Of a stretch of DNA of 64,000 bases, positions 9,565 through 18,267 are shown piece by piece. Each line of letters begins with the position of its first letter. Positions within the stretch are counted from its first letter, which is position 1. The stretch is from Pseudomonas sp. RSB 5.4 (lineage in GTDB: Bacteria; Pseudomonadota; Gammaproteobacteria; Pseudomonadales; Pseudomonadaceae), in contig NZ_CP146986.1 of the NCBI RefSeq assembly GCF_037126175.1, forward strand, positions 2,694,501-2,758,500, given 5' to 3'. The notes beneath the pieces are model-generated. The model was not told the DNA's origin. It searched no databases and saw only the letters and a program-made list of their open reading frames with translations. The translations under genes were made by a program, and so were the position numbers.

Positions 9565-10303
9565 AGGCGAGCATCACCGCACACAGCACCAGAAAACCAC
9601 AGAACAGCCCGCGCAAGAGCCTTTCCGGCATCGCGTGGGCGATTTTCACGCCCCAACTGATGCTGGCCAGACCGCCGATGGCCAGCGGCAGACCGATCAT
9701 CCAGTCCACTTCGTGATGCACCGCGTACGTCACCAGCGTCACGCCGGTGCTCGGCAATGCGAGCGCCAGCGACAAGCCTTGGGCAACCACTTGCGTGGTG
9801 CCGAACAGACTGGTCAGCACGGGCGTCGCCACCACGGCCCCGCCGACGCCGAACAAGCCACCCATGGTCCCCGACGCTGCGCCGAGCACACCCAGCCATG
9901 GCCATGAGTAACGCATCTCGGAGGTCACCGCAGTTTTTTTGCCGAACATCTTCAGCAGGTTGTACGCCGAGAGCACCACAAGGAACGCGACGAAGCCGAT
10001 GCGCATGGTTTGCGCATCGATGCCCACCGCCCAGATCGAGCCGATCCACGCAAAGCAGAAGCCCATGACCGCCAGCGGCAGCGCATGGCGCAGTTCGATG
10101 CGATTGCGCTGGTGATAGCGCCACAGCGCCAGCATCACGTTAGGCACCACCATCACCAGCGCCGTGCCTTGGGCAATCTGTTGATCCAGGCCGAACCACA
10201 CACCCAGCAGCGGAATGGCGATCAAACCACCGCCGATGCCAAATATCCCGCCCAGTGTGCCCAGAGCCGCGCCAAACAACAGGTACAACAAAAACTCGAT
10301 CAC
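9554..10303 (-). CDS. TauE/SafE family (TSUP) membrane permease
   Basis: The protein is made of two hydrophobic repeats, each opening with a Gly-rich loop: GTLGGIFGIGGGLIAIPLL and GTMGGLFGVGGAVVATPVL, the signature of the TauE/SafE sulfite/sulfonate exporter superfamily. About eight membrane helices are expected. I chose a GTG start at 10303 (249 residues), because GAGGAAATCGCT precedes it and the protein then opens directly in the first helix; an ATG at 10333 is an alternative. It diverges from the LysR gene at 10413, its probable regulator. Substrate unknown. Confidence 0.82.
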   Translation of the reverse strand: MIEFLLYLLFGAALGTLGGIFGIGGGLIAIPLLGVWFGLDQQIAQGTALVMVVPNVMLALWRYHQRNRIELRHALPLAVMGFCFAWIGSIWAVGIDAQTMRIGFVAFLVVLSAYNLLKMFGKKTAVTSEMRYSWPWLGVLGAASGTMGGLFGVGGAVVATPVLTSLFGTTQVVAQGLSLALALPSTGVTLVTYAVHHEVDWMIGLPLAIGGLASISWGVKIAHAMPERLLRGLFCGFLVLCAVMLAFKV

Positions 10304-10412
10304 AGCGATTTCCTCATCCGTCAGGCGATTCATCCTACGCAGTACAGGCTGGCGGGGAAACGCACAGCAACGCACAATGGCTATGCCAAATTCGCACAAG
10401 CATTGAATTCTC

Positions 10413-11369
10413 ATGAATCCCAATCAGTTGACCGATCAGCTCGGGTTATTTCTCGATGTTCTGGAAAGCGGCAGTTTTTCCGCGGTTTCCCGTCGTCATC
10501 CGCTGACGCCTTCCGCCATTGCTCGGCGCATTGATAGCCTGGAAAGCGCCGTCGGTAGCCAGTTGTTCATCCGCAGCACCCACGCTGTGCGGGCAACCCC
10601 GGCCGGGTTGGCGTTTGCCGAGCGGGCGCGACGTATCGTCAGCGAACTGCAACTGGCCCGTGCCGAAGCGGTGTCGTTGAGCAGTGCGCCGGAAGGCTTG
10701 ATCCGCATTGATGCCCCCGCTGCGTTCGGTCGCCGCCATCTCGCGCCGGTCATCGCCGACTTTTTGGTGCTGTACCCGGGGCTGGATGTGCAGTTGCACC
10801 TGATCGACAGCTTCATCGACATGCACGGCTCGAATCTGGGCAAAGTTGATCTGGTGCTGCGCGCCGGGCAAATGGCCGATACGCGGCTGGTCGCCACCCC
10901 GCTGGCGAGCATGGTGCGCATCGCCTGCGCCAGCCCCGACTACCTCAAACGCCATGGCGCGCCGAGCCATCCTGCGCAGTTGGGTGAACACGACGGACTG
11001 GATTGGGAAGGCCTCGCCCCGCCCTTCGCCTGGCGCTTCGAACTGGACGGGCAAATGCAACTGCATCGCCCCTCACGAATCCGCATGAGCGCCAACAATG
11101 CCGAAGCCCTGGTGTGCGGCGCACTCGCCGGGCTGGGCATCGCGCATTTGCCGACCTGGCTGGCCAGTGAGTACCTGCTGCGCGGAGAGTTGCTGCCGCT
11201 GTTCTGCGAGACCGGCCTGCCACAACCGGAAACCACCGGTATCTATGCGCTGCGCATGGAACAGCAAACCAACTCGCGCAGCCGTTTGCTTCTGGAATAC
11301 CTCAAGACCCGTTTCAGCCCGGTGCCGCCGTGGGATCTGGCGCTACAGCGAGAGCTGGGCCGGCACTAG
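10413..11369 (+). CDS. LysR-family transcriptional regulator (divergent to permease)
   Basis: The 318-residue protein has the LysR HTH (FLDVLESGSFSAVSRRHPL, TPSAIARRIDSLE) and the effector domain beginning GLIRIDAPAAFGRRHLAPVI, the pattern of the DsdC/AaeR-like subgroup. It lies 109 bp from the divergent permease gene at 9554-10303, the classic LysR arrangement, so control of that permease is a reasonable inference. Its effector is not known. Downstream lies ohrR with its own promoter. Confidence 0.87.
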   Translation: MNPNQLTDQLGLFLDVLESGSFSAVSRRHPLTPSAIARRIDSLESAVGSQLFIRSTHAVRATPAGLAFAERARRIVSELQLARAEAVSLSSAPEGLIRIDAPAAFGRRHLAPVIADFLVLYPGLDVQLHLIDSFIDMHGSNLGKVDLVLRAGQMADTRLVATPLASMVRIACASPDYLKRHGAPSHPAQLGEHDGLDWEGLAPPFAWRFELDGQMQLHRPSRIRMSANNAEALVCGALAGLGIAHLPTWLASEYLLRGELLPLFCETGLPQPETTGIYALRMEQQTNSRSRLLLEYLKTRFSPVPPWDLALQRELGRH

Positions 11370-11385
11370 ATTCTGGATAATTATC

Positions 11386-11414
11386 TGGCGCATTAAACAT
11401 TCGGGCGCTAGATT
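11386..11414 (+). promoter_or_regulatory. ohrR promoter with overlapping OhrR operator dyad
   Basis: A -35 TGGCGC (11386-11391) and a -10 TAGATT (11409-11414) are spaced by 17 bp. The span 11386-11410 forms an imperfect dyad, TGGCGCATTAA / TTCGGGCGCTA, around a central ACA. The same layout occurs before ohr at 12150. A repressor binding this dyad would sit between -35 and -10. The operator assignment is inferred from the duplication, not from a known consensus. Confidence 0.65.
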
Positions 11415-11442
11415 CAAGCCCATCATCGAACAAGGCGTTGCC

Positions 11443-11910
11443 ATGACCACCGAACGCGACACCCCCGACAACTGCGATCACCTGCTGCTGGATAACCAGG
11501 CCTGCTTCGCCCTGCACTCCACTTCGCTGATGATGACCAAGGTCTACAAGCCACTACTGCAAGCGCTGGGGCTGACCTACCCGCAGTATCTGGCGATGAT
11601 GGTGCTGTGGGAAAAGGACGGTTTGACCGTGGGCGAAATCAGCACGCGATTGCTGACCGATCCAGGCTCGCTGACGCCGTTGCTCAAGCGTCTGGAAGGC
11701 GAAGGTCTGCTCAGTCGAACCCGCAGCCGTGAAGACGAACGGGTGGTGATCGTCGAGCTGACGCCGCAGGGCCGCGCCCTTCGTGAGCAAGCCAAAAGCG
11801 TTCCGCAGTGCATCCTCGGCGCCAGTGGCTTTACCGTCGAGCGACTGCAAAACCTGCAAGCGGAACTGCAAGTGCTGCGCAGTCATCTGCAAGACAGCCT
11901 GACCGGATAA
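11443..11910 (+). CDS. ohrR: OhrR, MarR-family organic-peroxide sensor and repressor
   Basis: The 155-residue MarR-fold protein has the OhrR signature DNQACFALHSTS with the peroxidatic Cys21, and a second cysteine in SVPQCILG (Cys123), so it looks like a two-cysteine OhrR. The winged HTH follows: LTYPQYLAMMVLWE, then TVGEISTRLLTDPGSLTPLL and a DER wing. OhrR represses ohr until its cysteine is oxidised by organic hydroperoxides. ATG at 11443 chosen from family length; the longer open frame to the left overlaps the LysR gene. ohr follows 333 bp downstream with its own promoter. Confidence 0.92.
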   Translation: MTTERDTPDNCDHLLLDNQACFALHSTSLMMTKVYKPLLQALGLTYPQYLAMMVLWEKDGLTVGEISTRLLTDPGSLTPLLKRLEGEGLLSRTRSREDERVVIVELTPQGRALREQAKSVPQCILGASGFTVERLQNLQAELQVLRSHLQDSLTG

Positions 11911-11925
11911 CAGCGCTGCCCCCCC

Positions 11926-12019
11926 TTGTGGGAGTGAGCCTGCTCGCGATAGCGGTGGTTCAGTCAGCCTCCGTATTGCCTGTTCCACCGCTATCGCGAG
12001 CAGGCTCACTCCTACAAAG
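11926..12019. repeat. REPIN of a second REP subfamily
   Basis: The facing arms are GTGGGAGTGAGCCTGCTCGC + GATAGCGGTGG at 11928 onward and its near-perfect complement CCACCGCTATCGCGAGCAGG + CTCACTCCTACA ending at 12016. The arms differ from the common copies in this window by GTGAGCC in place of GCGGGCT and by the longer conserved inner part. It sits between ohrR and the ohr promoter. The rest of this gap (to 12149) is a C-rich stretch without a gene. Confidence 0.88.
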
Positions 12020-12149
12020 GATCGGTTCACCAGGAAAAATATTCTTCAGCCCCTCGCCGCCCCCCCACCACCCGCTCGAAATCTTCACTTTCAAGCTGAT
12101 CGACAGTGCACTTAAAGGACCGAGATTCAGCTTTCTCAAAAAAATTATC

Positions 12150-12218
12150 TTGCGCACTAAACATTAGCGAGCTACATTCATCTCGCACTTACTTAGCGCG
12201 CAAACAATTAGCGCAAAC
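12150..12218 (+). promoter_or_regulatory. ohr promoter with operator dyad and extra half-sites
   Basis: The -35 TTGCGC (12150-12155) and -10 TACATT (12173-12178) are 17 bp apart. The dyad 12150-12174 reads TTGCGCACTAA / TTAGCGAGCTA around ACA, like that before ohrR but with a better -35. Two more TTAGCGC half-sites followed by AAAC lie at 12193 and 12208 in direct orientation 15 bp apart, downstream of the start point. OhrR binding is inferred. Confidence 0.65.
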
Positions 12219-12243
12219 AAACACACTCGACGAGGCTCACACC

Positions 12244-12663
12244 ATGCAAACTCTCTACACCGCAATCGCAACCTCCACTGGCGGCCGTGATGGTCGTGCG
12301 ATCTCCAGCGACAATATCCTCGACGTCAAACTCGCTACCCCGAAAGAACTCGGCGGTGCTGGCGGTGCAGCGACCAACCCTGAGCAACTGTTCGCTGCCG
12401 GTTACTCGGCCTGCTTCATCGGCGCACTGAAATTCGTTGCCAGCCAGACCAAACGAAAAATCCCCGACGACGCCTCGATCACCGCCCACGTCGGTATCGG
12501 CCAGATCCCTGGCGGTTTCGGTCTGGACATCGATCTGCACATCAGCCTGCCAGGCCTGGAGCAAGCGGATGCACAGAGCCTGGTCGAAGCGGCGCACCAG
12601 GTCTGCCCGTACTCCAACGCCACTCGCGGTAATGTTGAAGTACGTCTGCACACCACCGTTTGA
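12244..12663 (+). CDS. ohr: Ohr organic hydroperoxide resistance peroxidase
   Basis: The 139-residue protein is a full-length Ohr/OsmC-fold thiol peroxidase that reduces fatty-acid and other organic hydroperoxides with lipoylated proteins as electron donors. The catalytic pair is present: Cys57 in AAGYSACFIGAL and Cys121 in HQVCPYSNATRGN; the active-site Arg lies in the N-terminal GGRDGRA. It is under its own promoter and presumably OhrR. A REPIN and a terminator shared with efp follow. Confidence 0.95.
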   Translation: MQTLYTAIATSTGGRDGRAISSDNILDVKLATPKELGGAGGAATNPEQLFAAGYSACFIGALKFVASQTKRKIPDDASITAHVGIGQIPGGFGLDIDLHISLPGLEQADAQSLVEAAHQVCPYSNATRGNVEVRLHTTV

Positions 12664-12679
12664 GAACAACACCAAACCA

Positions 12680-12772
12680 CTGTGGGAGCGGGCTTGCTCG
12701 CGAACAGGCCTGGTCAGACAACCTGTTCGTTGAATGACACACCGCATTCGCGAGCAAGCCCGCTCCCACAGG
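12680..12772. repeat. REPIN (subgroup with TGAATGACACACCGCATTC core)
   Basis: Facing REPs at 12681-12704 and 12747-12770 enclose a core with TGAATGACACACCGCATTC. The same core, nearly identical, occurs in the REPINs at 23690 and 32076, which points to recent amplification of this subtype. Confidence 0.9.
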
Positions 12773-12802
12773 GTTCAGCGCTAAACGTGAAATCGCAGGC
12801 AC

Positions 12803-12833
12803 AAAAAAGCCCGACTCAATGGTCGGGCTTTTT
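12803..12833. terminator. Bidirectional terminator between ohr and efp
   Basis: The stem AAGCCCGAC / GTCGGGCTT has a 6-bp TCAATG loop, an A-run on the left and T-run on the right. It serves the convergent genes ohr (+) and efp (-). Confidence 0.88.
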
Positions 12834-12853
12834 CTTTCCGCGAAAAGCAGTGC

Positions 12854-13423
12854 TTATTTGGCACGGCCTTTGTAGGAACCGCCTTCGCGGGTATCGATCT
12901 CGATCATGTCGCCGATTTCGATGAAGTCAGCAACCGACAGCTCGGTACCGTTCTTCAGTTTGGCAGGCTTCATCACCTTGCCGGAAGTGTCACCGCGAGC
13001 GGAACCTTCGGTGTAGTCAACCTGACGCACGATAGTGGTCGGCAGTTCTACGGAAACCAGACGCTCTTCGAAGAACACGGCTTCGCAAACGTCGGTCATG
13101 CCTTCTTCAACGAAAGGCAGAACGCTTTCGATGTCTTCGGCGTTCAGCTCGTACATGGTGTAGTCAGTGGTGTCCATGAACGTGTAGGTGTCGCCGCTGA
13201 TGAAGGACAGGGTCGCTTCTTTGCGGTCGAGGATCACGTCGTCCAGCTTGTCGTCCGCACCGTAAACGGTTTCGGTCTTGTAACCGGTCAGCAGGTTCTT
13301 CAGCTTGGTCTTCATGATCGCGCTGTTACGGCCCGACTTGGTGAATTCAGCTTTCTGAACCAGCCAAGGATCGTTGTCGATACGGATCACGGTACCGGGT
13401 TTGAGTTCTTTACCAGTTTTCAT
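12854..13423 (-). CDS. efp: Translation elongation factor P
   Basis: The 189-residue protein has the three EF-P beta-barrel domains. The modification loop reads FTKSGRNSA, placing an arginine at residue 32 where E. coli has the lysine that is beta-lysylated. Arg32 is the known acceptor of rhamnose in P. aeruginosa EF-P, added by EarP. EF-P rescues ribosomes stalled at polyproline stretches. The gene lies 48 bp downstream of earP on the same strand, so the modifying enzyme and its substrate are almost certainly co-transcribed. Confidence 0.96.
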   Translation of the reverse strand: MKTGKELKPGTVIRIDNDPWLVQKAEFTKSGRNSAIMKTKLKNLLTGYKTETVYGADDKLDDVILDRKEATLSFISGDTYTFMDTTDYTMYELNAEDIESVLPFVEEGMTDVCEAVFFEERLVSVELPTTIVRQVDYTEGSARGDTSGKVMKPAKLKNGTELSVADFIEIGDMIEIDTREGGSYKGRAK

Positions 13424-13471
13424 TGCGAATATCCGAATTTGGATGGGATTTACAAAAATCTAGGCCGCGTA

Positions 13472-14614
13472 TCATATCCAATTTAGGTAAAACCTTACCA
13501 GCGCCGTGGCAAGATCCGCCTGCAAGCCTTGTTCCAGACACCATGCTTCGGCGTTGTCCTGCAATTGCGACCAGTGTTTACGGGCCTCCAGCCAGTGCTC
13601 GCCAATCGGTTGTCCGGCGCTCCAGGCCCGCCACAGACCGTTGATCGCCTCGGCAGCGGCCGGTGAAAGCCCTTTGGTATAGAGCGCGAGAAAGGCGTCG
13701 AGCTTGTCGAGATGGATGTCTTCGTCCTGCTGATAGATGTGCCAGAGCATCGGTCGCCCGGCCCACTGTGCGCGGACGAACGAGTCTTCCCCACGCACCG
13801 CGTTGAAATCGCAGCACCACAGCAACTGATCGTATTGATCCTGACGGACGAACGGCAGCACCTGCACCGTCAGCGCCTGACGCACGTTCAAATCACCGAT
13901 GGCCAGCGAATCGACTCCGAGCCAGCGCGCGACATCACCGAGAATCCGCCCCTCCGGCACCAGCAAATGGGTCGGTGTGCTATCGGCCGCCAGCACATCC
14001 AGCCAACTGGCCAGCCCGGCATTTTCGTAGGCAAACAAGGAGATCAGTTGCGAATCCGCTGCGCGATCGACACCCAGGCCTTGCAGGAATTGTCGCTGTG
14101 CAGCGGCATCCTGCTGAAAATGCCGACGACGCTCAAGCAGACCGCCTTCACGCAGCAAGCCGCCGGTCCCCGGCTGAAATCCGGGAAAGAAAAAGAATTT
14201 CTGTACCGACTTGTACTTCACCGACTGCAAGCCATGACAACCGGTTACCCAGTCTTCGGCGCTGAGGTAATCGAGGTTCATCCACAGTGGTGGCCGTTGC
14301 CGCTCGGCCATGGCGTCCATGTACGCCGGTGGCAACTGACAGGCAAATGCGGCGATCACCACATCGGCGGCTTCCGTTTGCGGCCAGTCGCTCGGCCAGT
14401 GCCGCACCTCGACGCCCTGCTGCGATTGCTGGGCAAGGTTGATGTCGATCTCGGGGCAGATACGTTCGAAGGCGCGCAGGTCATCGACCCACAGACGCAC
14501 CGCCAGCGCATGCTCGGCCACCAGTTGGCGGGCAAGACGCCAGGTCACACCGATGTCGCCATAGTTGTCGACCACGGTGCAAAAAATATCCCAGCGGGTT
14601 TTCGGTACCGACAT
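13472..14614 (-). CDS. earP: EarP, protein-arginine rhamnosyltransferase of EF-P
   Basis: The 380-residue protein begins with WDIFCTVVDNYGDIGVTWRLARQL, where the two aspartates (Asp16, Asp20) correspond to the catalytic D-x-x-x-D of EarP (GT104 family). Other blocks are LWVDDLRAFERICPEID and DFNAVRGEDSFVRAQWAGRP near the C-terminus, typical of a GT-B fold binding dTDP-beta-L-rhamnose. It transfers rhamnose to Arg32 of EF-P. It precedes efp in the same operon. The rml genes that make the donor are not in this window. Confidence 0.94.
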   Translation of the reverse strand: MSVPKTRWDIFCTVVDNYGDIGVTWRLARQLVAEHALAVRLWVDDLRAFERICPEIDINLAQQSQQGVEVRHWPSDWPQTEAADVVIAAFACQLPPAYMDAMAERQRPPLWMNLDYLSAEDWVTGCHGLQSVKYKSVQKFFFFPGFQPGTGGLLREGGLLERRRHFQQDAAAQRQFLQGLGVDRAADSQLISLFAYENAGLASWLDVLAADSTPTHLLVPEGRILGDVARWLGVDSLAIGDLNVRQALTVQVLPFVRQDQYDQLLWCCDFNAVRGEDSFVRAQWAGRPMLWHIYQQDEDIHLDKLDAFLALYTKGLSPAAAEAINGLWRAWSAGQPIGEHWLEARKHWSQLQDNAEAWCLEQGLQADLATALVRFYLNWI

Positions 14615-14738
14615 GCAAGACTCCCGTTGGCAAAAGGGCTGATTGTCCGCATAAATGACCTCGCGCAGAAGAGCCGACGGCGATTAATCTTCGTGCGACA
14701 ATCGCGACTTGCCCGTAATCATCCGCCAGGAGGCAGCC

Positions 14739-15149
14739 ATGCCCTATCGCCCCACCCCGCGTCGTCCCTTGCCTGTTCAGCTTAGCGCGCTGCGGCTGAC
14801 CGGCAGCATTGCCCTGGGCATGTGGCTGGGCTTTCTGGCCATCGCCTTGACCTGCTGGTTGCTTTCACGCTTTGTGTTCACCGAGCAACTGGCGCCTGTC
14901 GCTCAGGCCGTGCAGCAACTGGCCAAGCCCCCGGCGGCCGTTCAGGTACAACCGGACATTCCGCCACAGAGTCCGCTGTTCGAGCAGTACGAAGAGAACC
15001 TGCGCAAGAACGAACAGCAGAATCGCCTGGATCAGGCACGCAGCAGCAGTCGCAACCAGTCAAACCCCAAGTGCCAGTTCTGGCTGCAACAGGACCAGAC
15101 CGCGCCGAGCGAGAAGAGCCGCGCCAACGTTTTGCAATTCTGCGATTGA
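14739..15149 (+). CDS. Conserved small inner-membrane protein of unknown function
   Basis: I do not recognise a family. The 136-residue protein has a basic N-terminus, one hydrophobic stretch (SIALGMWLGFLAIALTCWLL, about residues 22-41), a Pro/Gln-rich middle and a charged coiled-coil-like segment (EQYEENLRKNEQQNRLDQAR) ending near the C-terminus with two cysteines. A single-pass, type II topology is likely. The start has a very good AGGAGG site. It ends 2 bp before the Gre-like gene and is clearly co-transcribed with it. Confidence 0.7.
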   Translation: MPYRPTPRRPLPVQLSALRLTGSIALGMWLGFLAIALTCWLLSRFVFTEQLAPVAQAVQQLAKPPAAVQVQPDIPPQSPLFEQYEENLRKNEQQNRLDQARSSSRNQSNPKCQFWLQQDQTAPSEKSRANVLQFCD

Positions 15150-15151
15150 TC

Positions 15152-15634
15152 ATGAACAAGCACACCGTCCACCAACTGATCCTCGACAAACTGCGCGTCG
15201 ACCTCGACATCGCCGAGCGCGCCGCGCAGACCGCTTACGAAACCGCGACCCACGAAGAGAACATCGCCGAGAACAAGTACGACACCCTTGGGCTTGAAGC
15301 CTCTTATCTGGCAGCAGGTCAGGCGAAACGCGTCGAGGAAATCCGCCAGTCACTGGCGCTGTGCCAGAACCTGACACTGCGCGCCTATGACGAAAATCGC
15401 GGCATCGAGATCGGCGCCCTGCTCGGCCTGGAGGACGAAAAGGGTCGCGAGCAATGGCTGTTTCTGGCGCCGGATGCGGCGGGCCTGAAAGTCGATGTGG
15501 TGGGTCAGCCGATTACCGTCATCACCCCGCGCTCGCCGCTGGGCAAAAGCCTGCTGGGCAAGTTCGAGGGCGATGAGGTGGAGATTCTGGTGGCGGGCAC
15601 CCGGCAACAGTTCGCTGTCACCGAGGTGCTGTGA
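15152..15634 (+). CDS. GreA/GreB-family-like factor with altered tip
   Basis: The 160-residue protein has the Gre layout: an N-terminal coiled coil (about 1-75) and a C-terminal FKBP-like domain (IGALLGLEDE ... VITPRSPLGKSLLGKFEGDEVEI). The SPLGKSLLGK segment is typical of Gre C-domains. The coiled-coil tip reads THEENIAENKYDTLG, which keeps acidic residues but not the D-x-x-E-N-x-E arrangement of true GreB (compare the gene at 27991). It could be a paralogue that binds the RNA polymerase secondary channel without full cleavage activity. Co-transcribed with the preceding membrane protein; its stop faces cysB. Confidence 0.72.
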   Translation: MNKHTVHQLILDKLRVDLDIAERAAQTAYETATHEENIAENKYDTLGLEASYLAAGQAKRVEEIRQSLALCQNLTLRAYDENRGIEIGALLGLEDEKGREQWLFLAPDAAGLKVDVVGQPITVITPRSPLGKSLLGKFEGDEVEILVAGTRQQFAVTEVL

Positions 15635-15643
15635 GGCAGGGAC

Positions 15644-16627
<984 letters not shown>

Positions 16628-16731
16628 TCAAAGCAGGTAGACGCCACGGGCATCAGCGACGGTATATAACTATATTAATGGTTTGATGAATAAATCTAGA
16701 ACTTTTTTATCAAAACGCCATTATTCCCGCT

Positions 16732-17235
16732 TCAGCGATCCTCCCGACGCCGGCGCTCCACCAACGGCACCAGATAAACCGGCACCTTGGCCAATTGCAG
16801 GACCCGGGTCGCCGTACGCCCCAAAGGCGTTTCCGCCCCGACACCGTGGCTGTGAGTGCCTACGATCAGCAAATCCACAGAGAGTTTCTCCACCTGGTCA
16901 AGAATCACCTGCGACGGATCGCCCTGCAGTACCCGTACCGCACGAATCCGCTGCAGATCCTGTTCGCCGTCCTCCCCCAATTCTTCGCGAAAACTGTCCA
17001 GCACCCGTTGTTCGATATTGGCGATGACTGTTTTCAGACCCTGACTGTGAAATTCGTTCAATGCCTGTTCGTCGAGATAGCTCTGCAACACCGATTCGGC
17101 GAACAGTCCCATAGGTTCCACTGCATGCACCACATACAAGTCGGCATTGAATGTCCGCGCCAGTGCCAAGGCATGCTGCATCACTAAAGGTGCGTACAGA
17201 CCGAGGTCAGTGGCATACAGCATCGAACGAATCAT
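16732..17235 (-). CDS. Universal stress protein, UspA family
   Basis: The 167-residue single-domain protein has the Usp fold: an N-terminal strand MIRSMLYATDLG, a middle segment with LFAESVLQSYLDEQ, and the C-terminal nucleotide loop LLIVGTHSHGVGAETPLGRT with the G-x-x-x-x-G pattern and a late Arg/Thr. Whether ATP is bound is not certain. Usp proteins act in survival of starvation and oxidative stress. It has an excellent GGAGG site. It lies upstream of cysB on the same strand with 113 bp between. Confidence 0.88.
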   Translation of the reverse strand: MIRSMLYATDLGLYAPLVMQHALALARTFNADLYVVHAVEPMGLFAESVLQSYLDEQALNEFHSQGLKTVIANIEQRVLDSFREELGEDGEQDLQRIRAVRVLQGDPSQVILDQVEKLSVDLLIVGTHSHGVGAETPLGRTATRVLQLAKVPVYLVPLVERRRREDR

Positions 17236-17332
17236 ATGACCTCCTCGCGTGCCAACATGGCGGAGATTGATTCAGCTTAGCAGTGCCTTGGCGAGTACGA
17301 CGTGCGACGCAACGTCTTGAAGCACAGGGGCT

Positions 17333-18238
17333 TTAGATCGATGGTTCGTTGCTGATGCCGTGCGGTACGTGACCGGTGGCGACCACTTCGCGGGCGGCCT
17401 CGCAGTGGCCGGCCTGATCGTCGAAAAACACATCGGCAGCGAAGGCTTCGAGAAACGCCGATTTGGTCAGCCCGCCAAGGAACAGCGACTCGTCGAGGCG
17501 GATGTCCCACTCGCGCAATGTACGAATCACCCGCTCATGTGCCGGTGCCGAACGCGCGGTGACCAGCGCCGTGCGGATCGGGCAGTCGTCCTCGGGGAAC
17601 TCGCGTTGCAGCGCATTGAGCGCCGCCAGAAAACCTTTGAACGGCCCACCGCGTAACGGCTCGCGCGCAGACTCACGTTCCTTGGCCTGAAACGCCAGCA
17701 GCCCGCCGGACTGATATACACGTTCGGACTCATCGGAAAACAGCACCGCGTCGCCGTCGAAGGCGATGCGCAACTCATCACTGGCGGCACGACTGGCCCC
17801 GCCGGAGAGAATCGTCGCCGCGGCAAACCCGGCGTCCAGCGCAGCGCGCACATCTTCTGCGTGCGTCGACAGGAACAAGTCACAGCCAAAAGCCTTGAGG
17901 TAGGGATAAGGACTGCGCCCACCGACGAATGCCGCCCGCGAGATATCCAGTCCATAGTGGTGAATCGAATTGAAGGCGCGCAGGCCGGTATCGGCGCTGT
18001 TGCGCGAAACCAGAATCACCTCGACCCGGGCGCGGTCGAGGCGACTGTTGAGGCTGAGGAGTTTTTCCACCAAAGGAAAGGCATCGCCGGGCGCGAGGAT
18101 CTCGTCTTCGTGTTCGATCTGATATTGCCGATAGGCTTCGACGCCGCTCGCCAGGTAGACCTTGTGACTCTCGCTCAGGTCGAACAGGGCACGAGACGAA
18201 ATCGCCAGCACCAGTTTGTCATCGATGTTCTTGGCCAT
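17333..18238 (-). CDS. Cytosolic 5'-nucleotidase (PF06189-type)
   Basis: The 301-residue protein is of the bacterial 5'-nucleotidase family of the HAD superfamily: VLAISSRALFDLSESHKVY at the N-terminus, VEVILVSRNSADTGLRAFNS, and DAVLFSDESERVYQSGGL, with a HAD-like Asp-rich end DVFFDDQAGHCE. These enzymes dephosphorylate nucleoside monophosphates in the cytosol. ATG at 18238 was taken; a GTG four codons earlier is an alternative. It lies 29 bp downstream of the panE-like gene and is probably in the same operon as the thioredoxin-fold gene. Confidence 0.83.
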   Translation of the reverse strand: MAKNIDDKLVLAISSRALFDLSESHKVYLASGVEAYRQYQIEHEDEILAPGDAFPLVEKLLSLNSRLDRARVEVILVSRNSADTGLRAFNSIHHYGLDISRAAFVGGRSPYPYLKAFGCDLFLSTHAEDVRAALDAGFAAATILSGGASRAASDELRIAFDGDAVLFSDESERVYQSGGLLAFQAKERESAREPLRGGPFKGFLAALNALQREFPEDDCPIRTALVTARSAPAHERVIRTLREWDIRLDESLFLGGLTKSAFLEAFAADVFFDDQAGHCEAAREVVATGHVPHGISNEPSI

Positions 18239-18267
18239 GCCTTCCCCCACTCCCCCAGAAAACCGAC

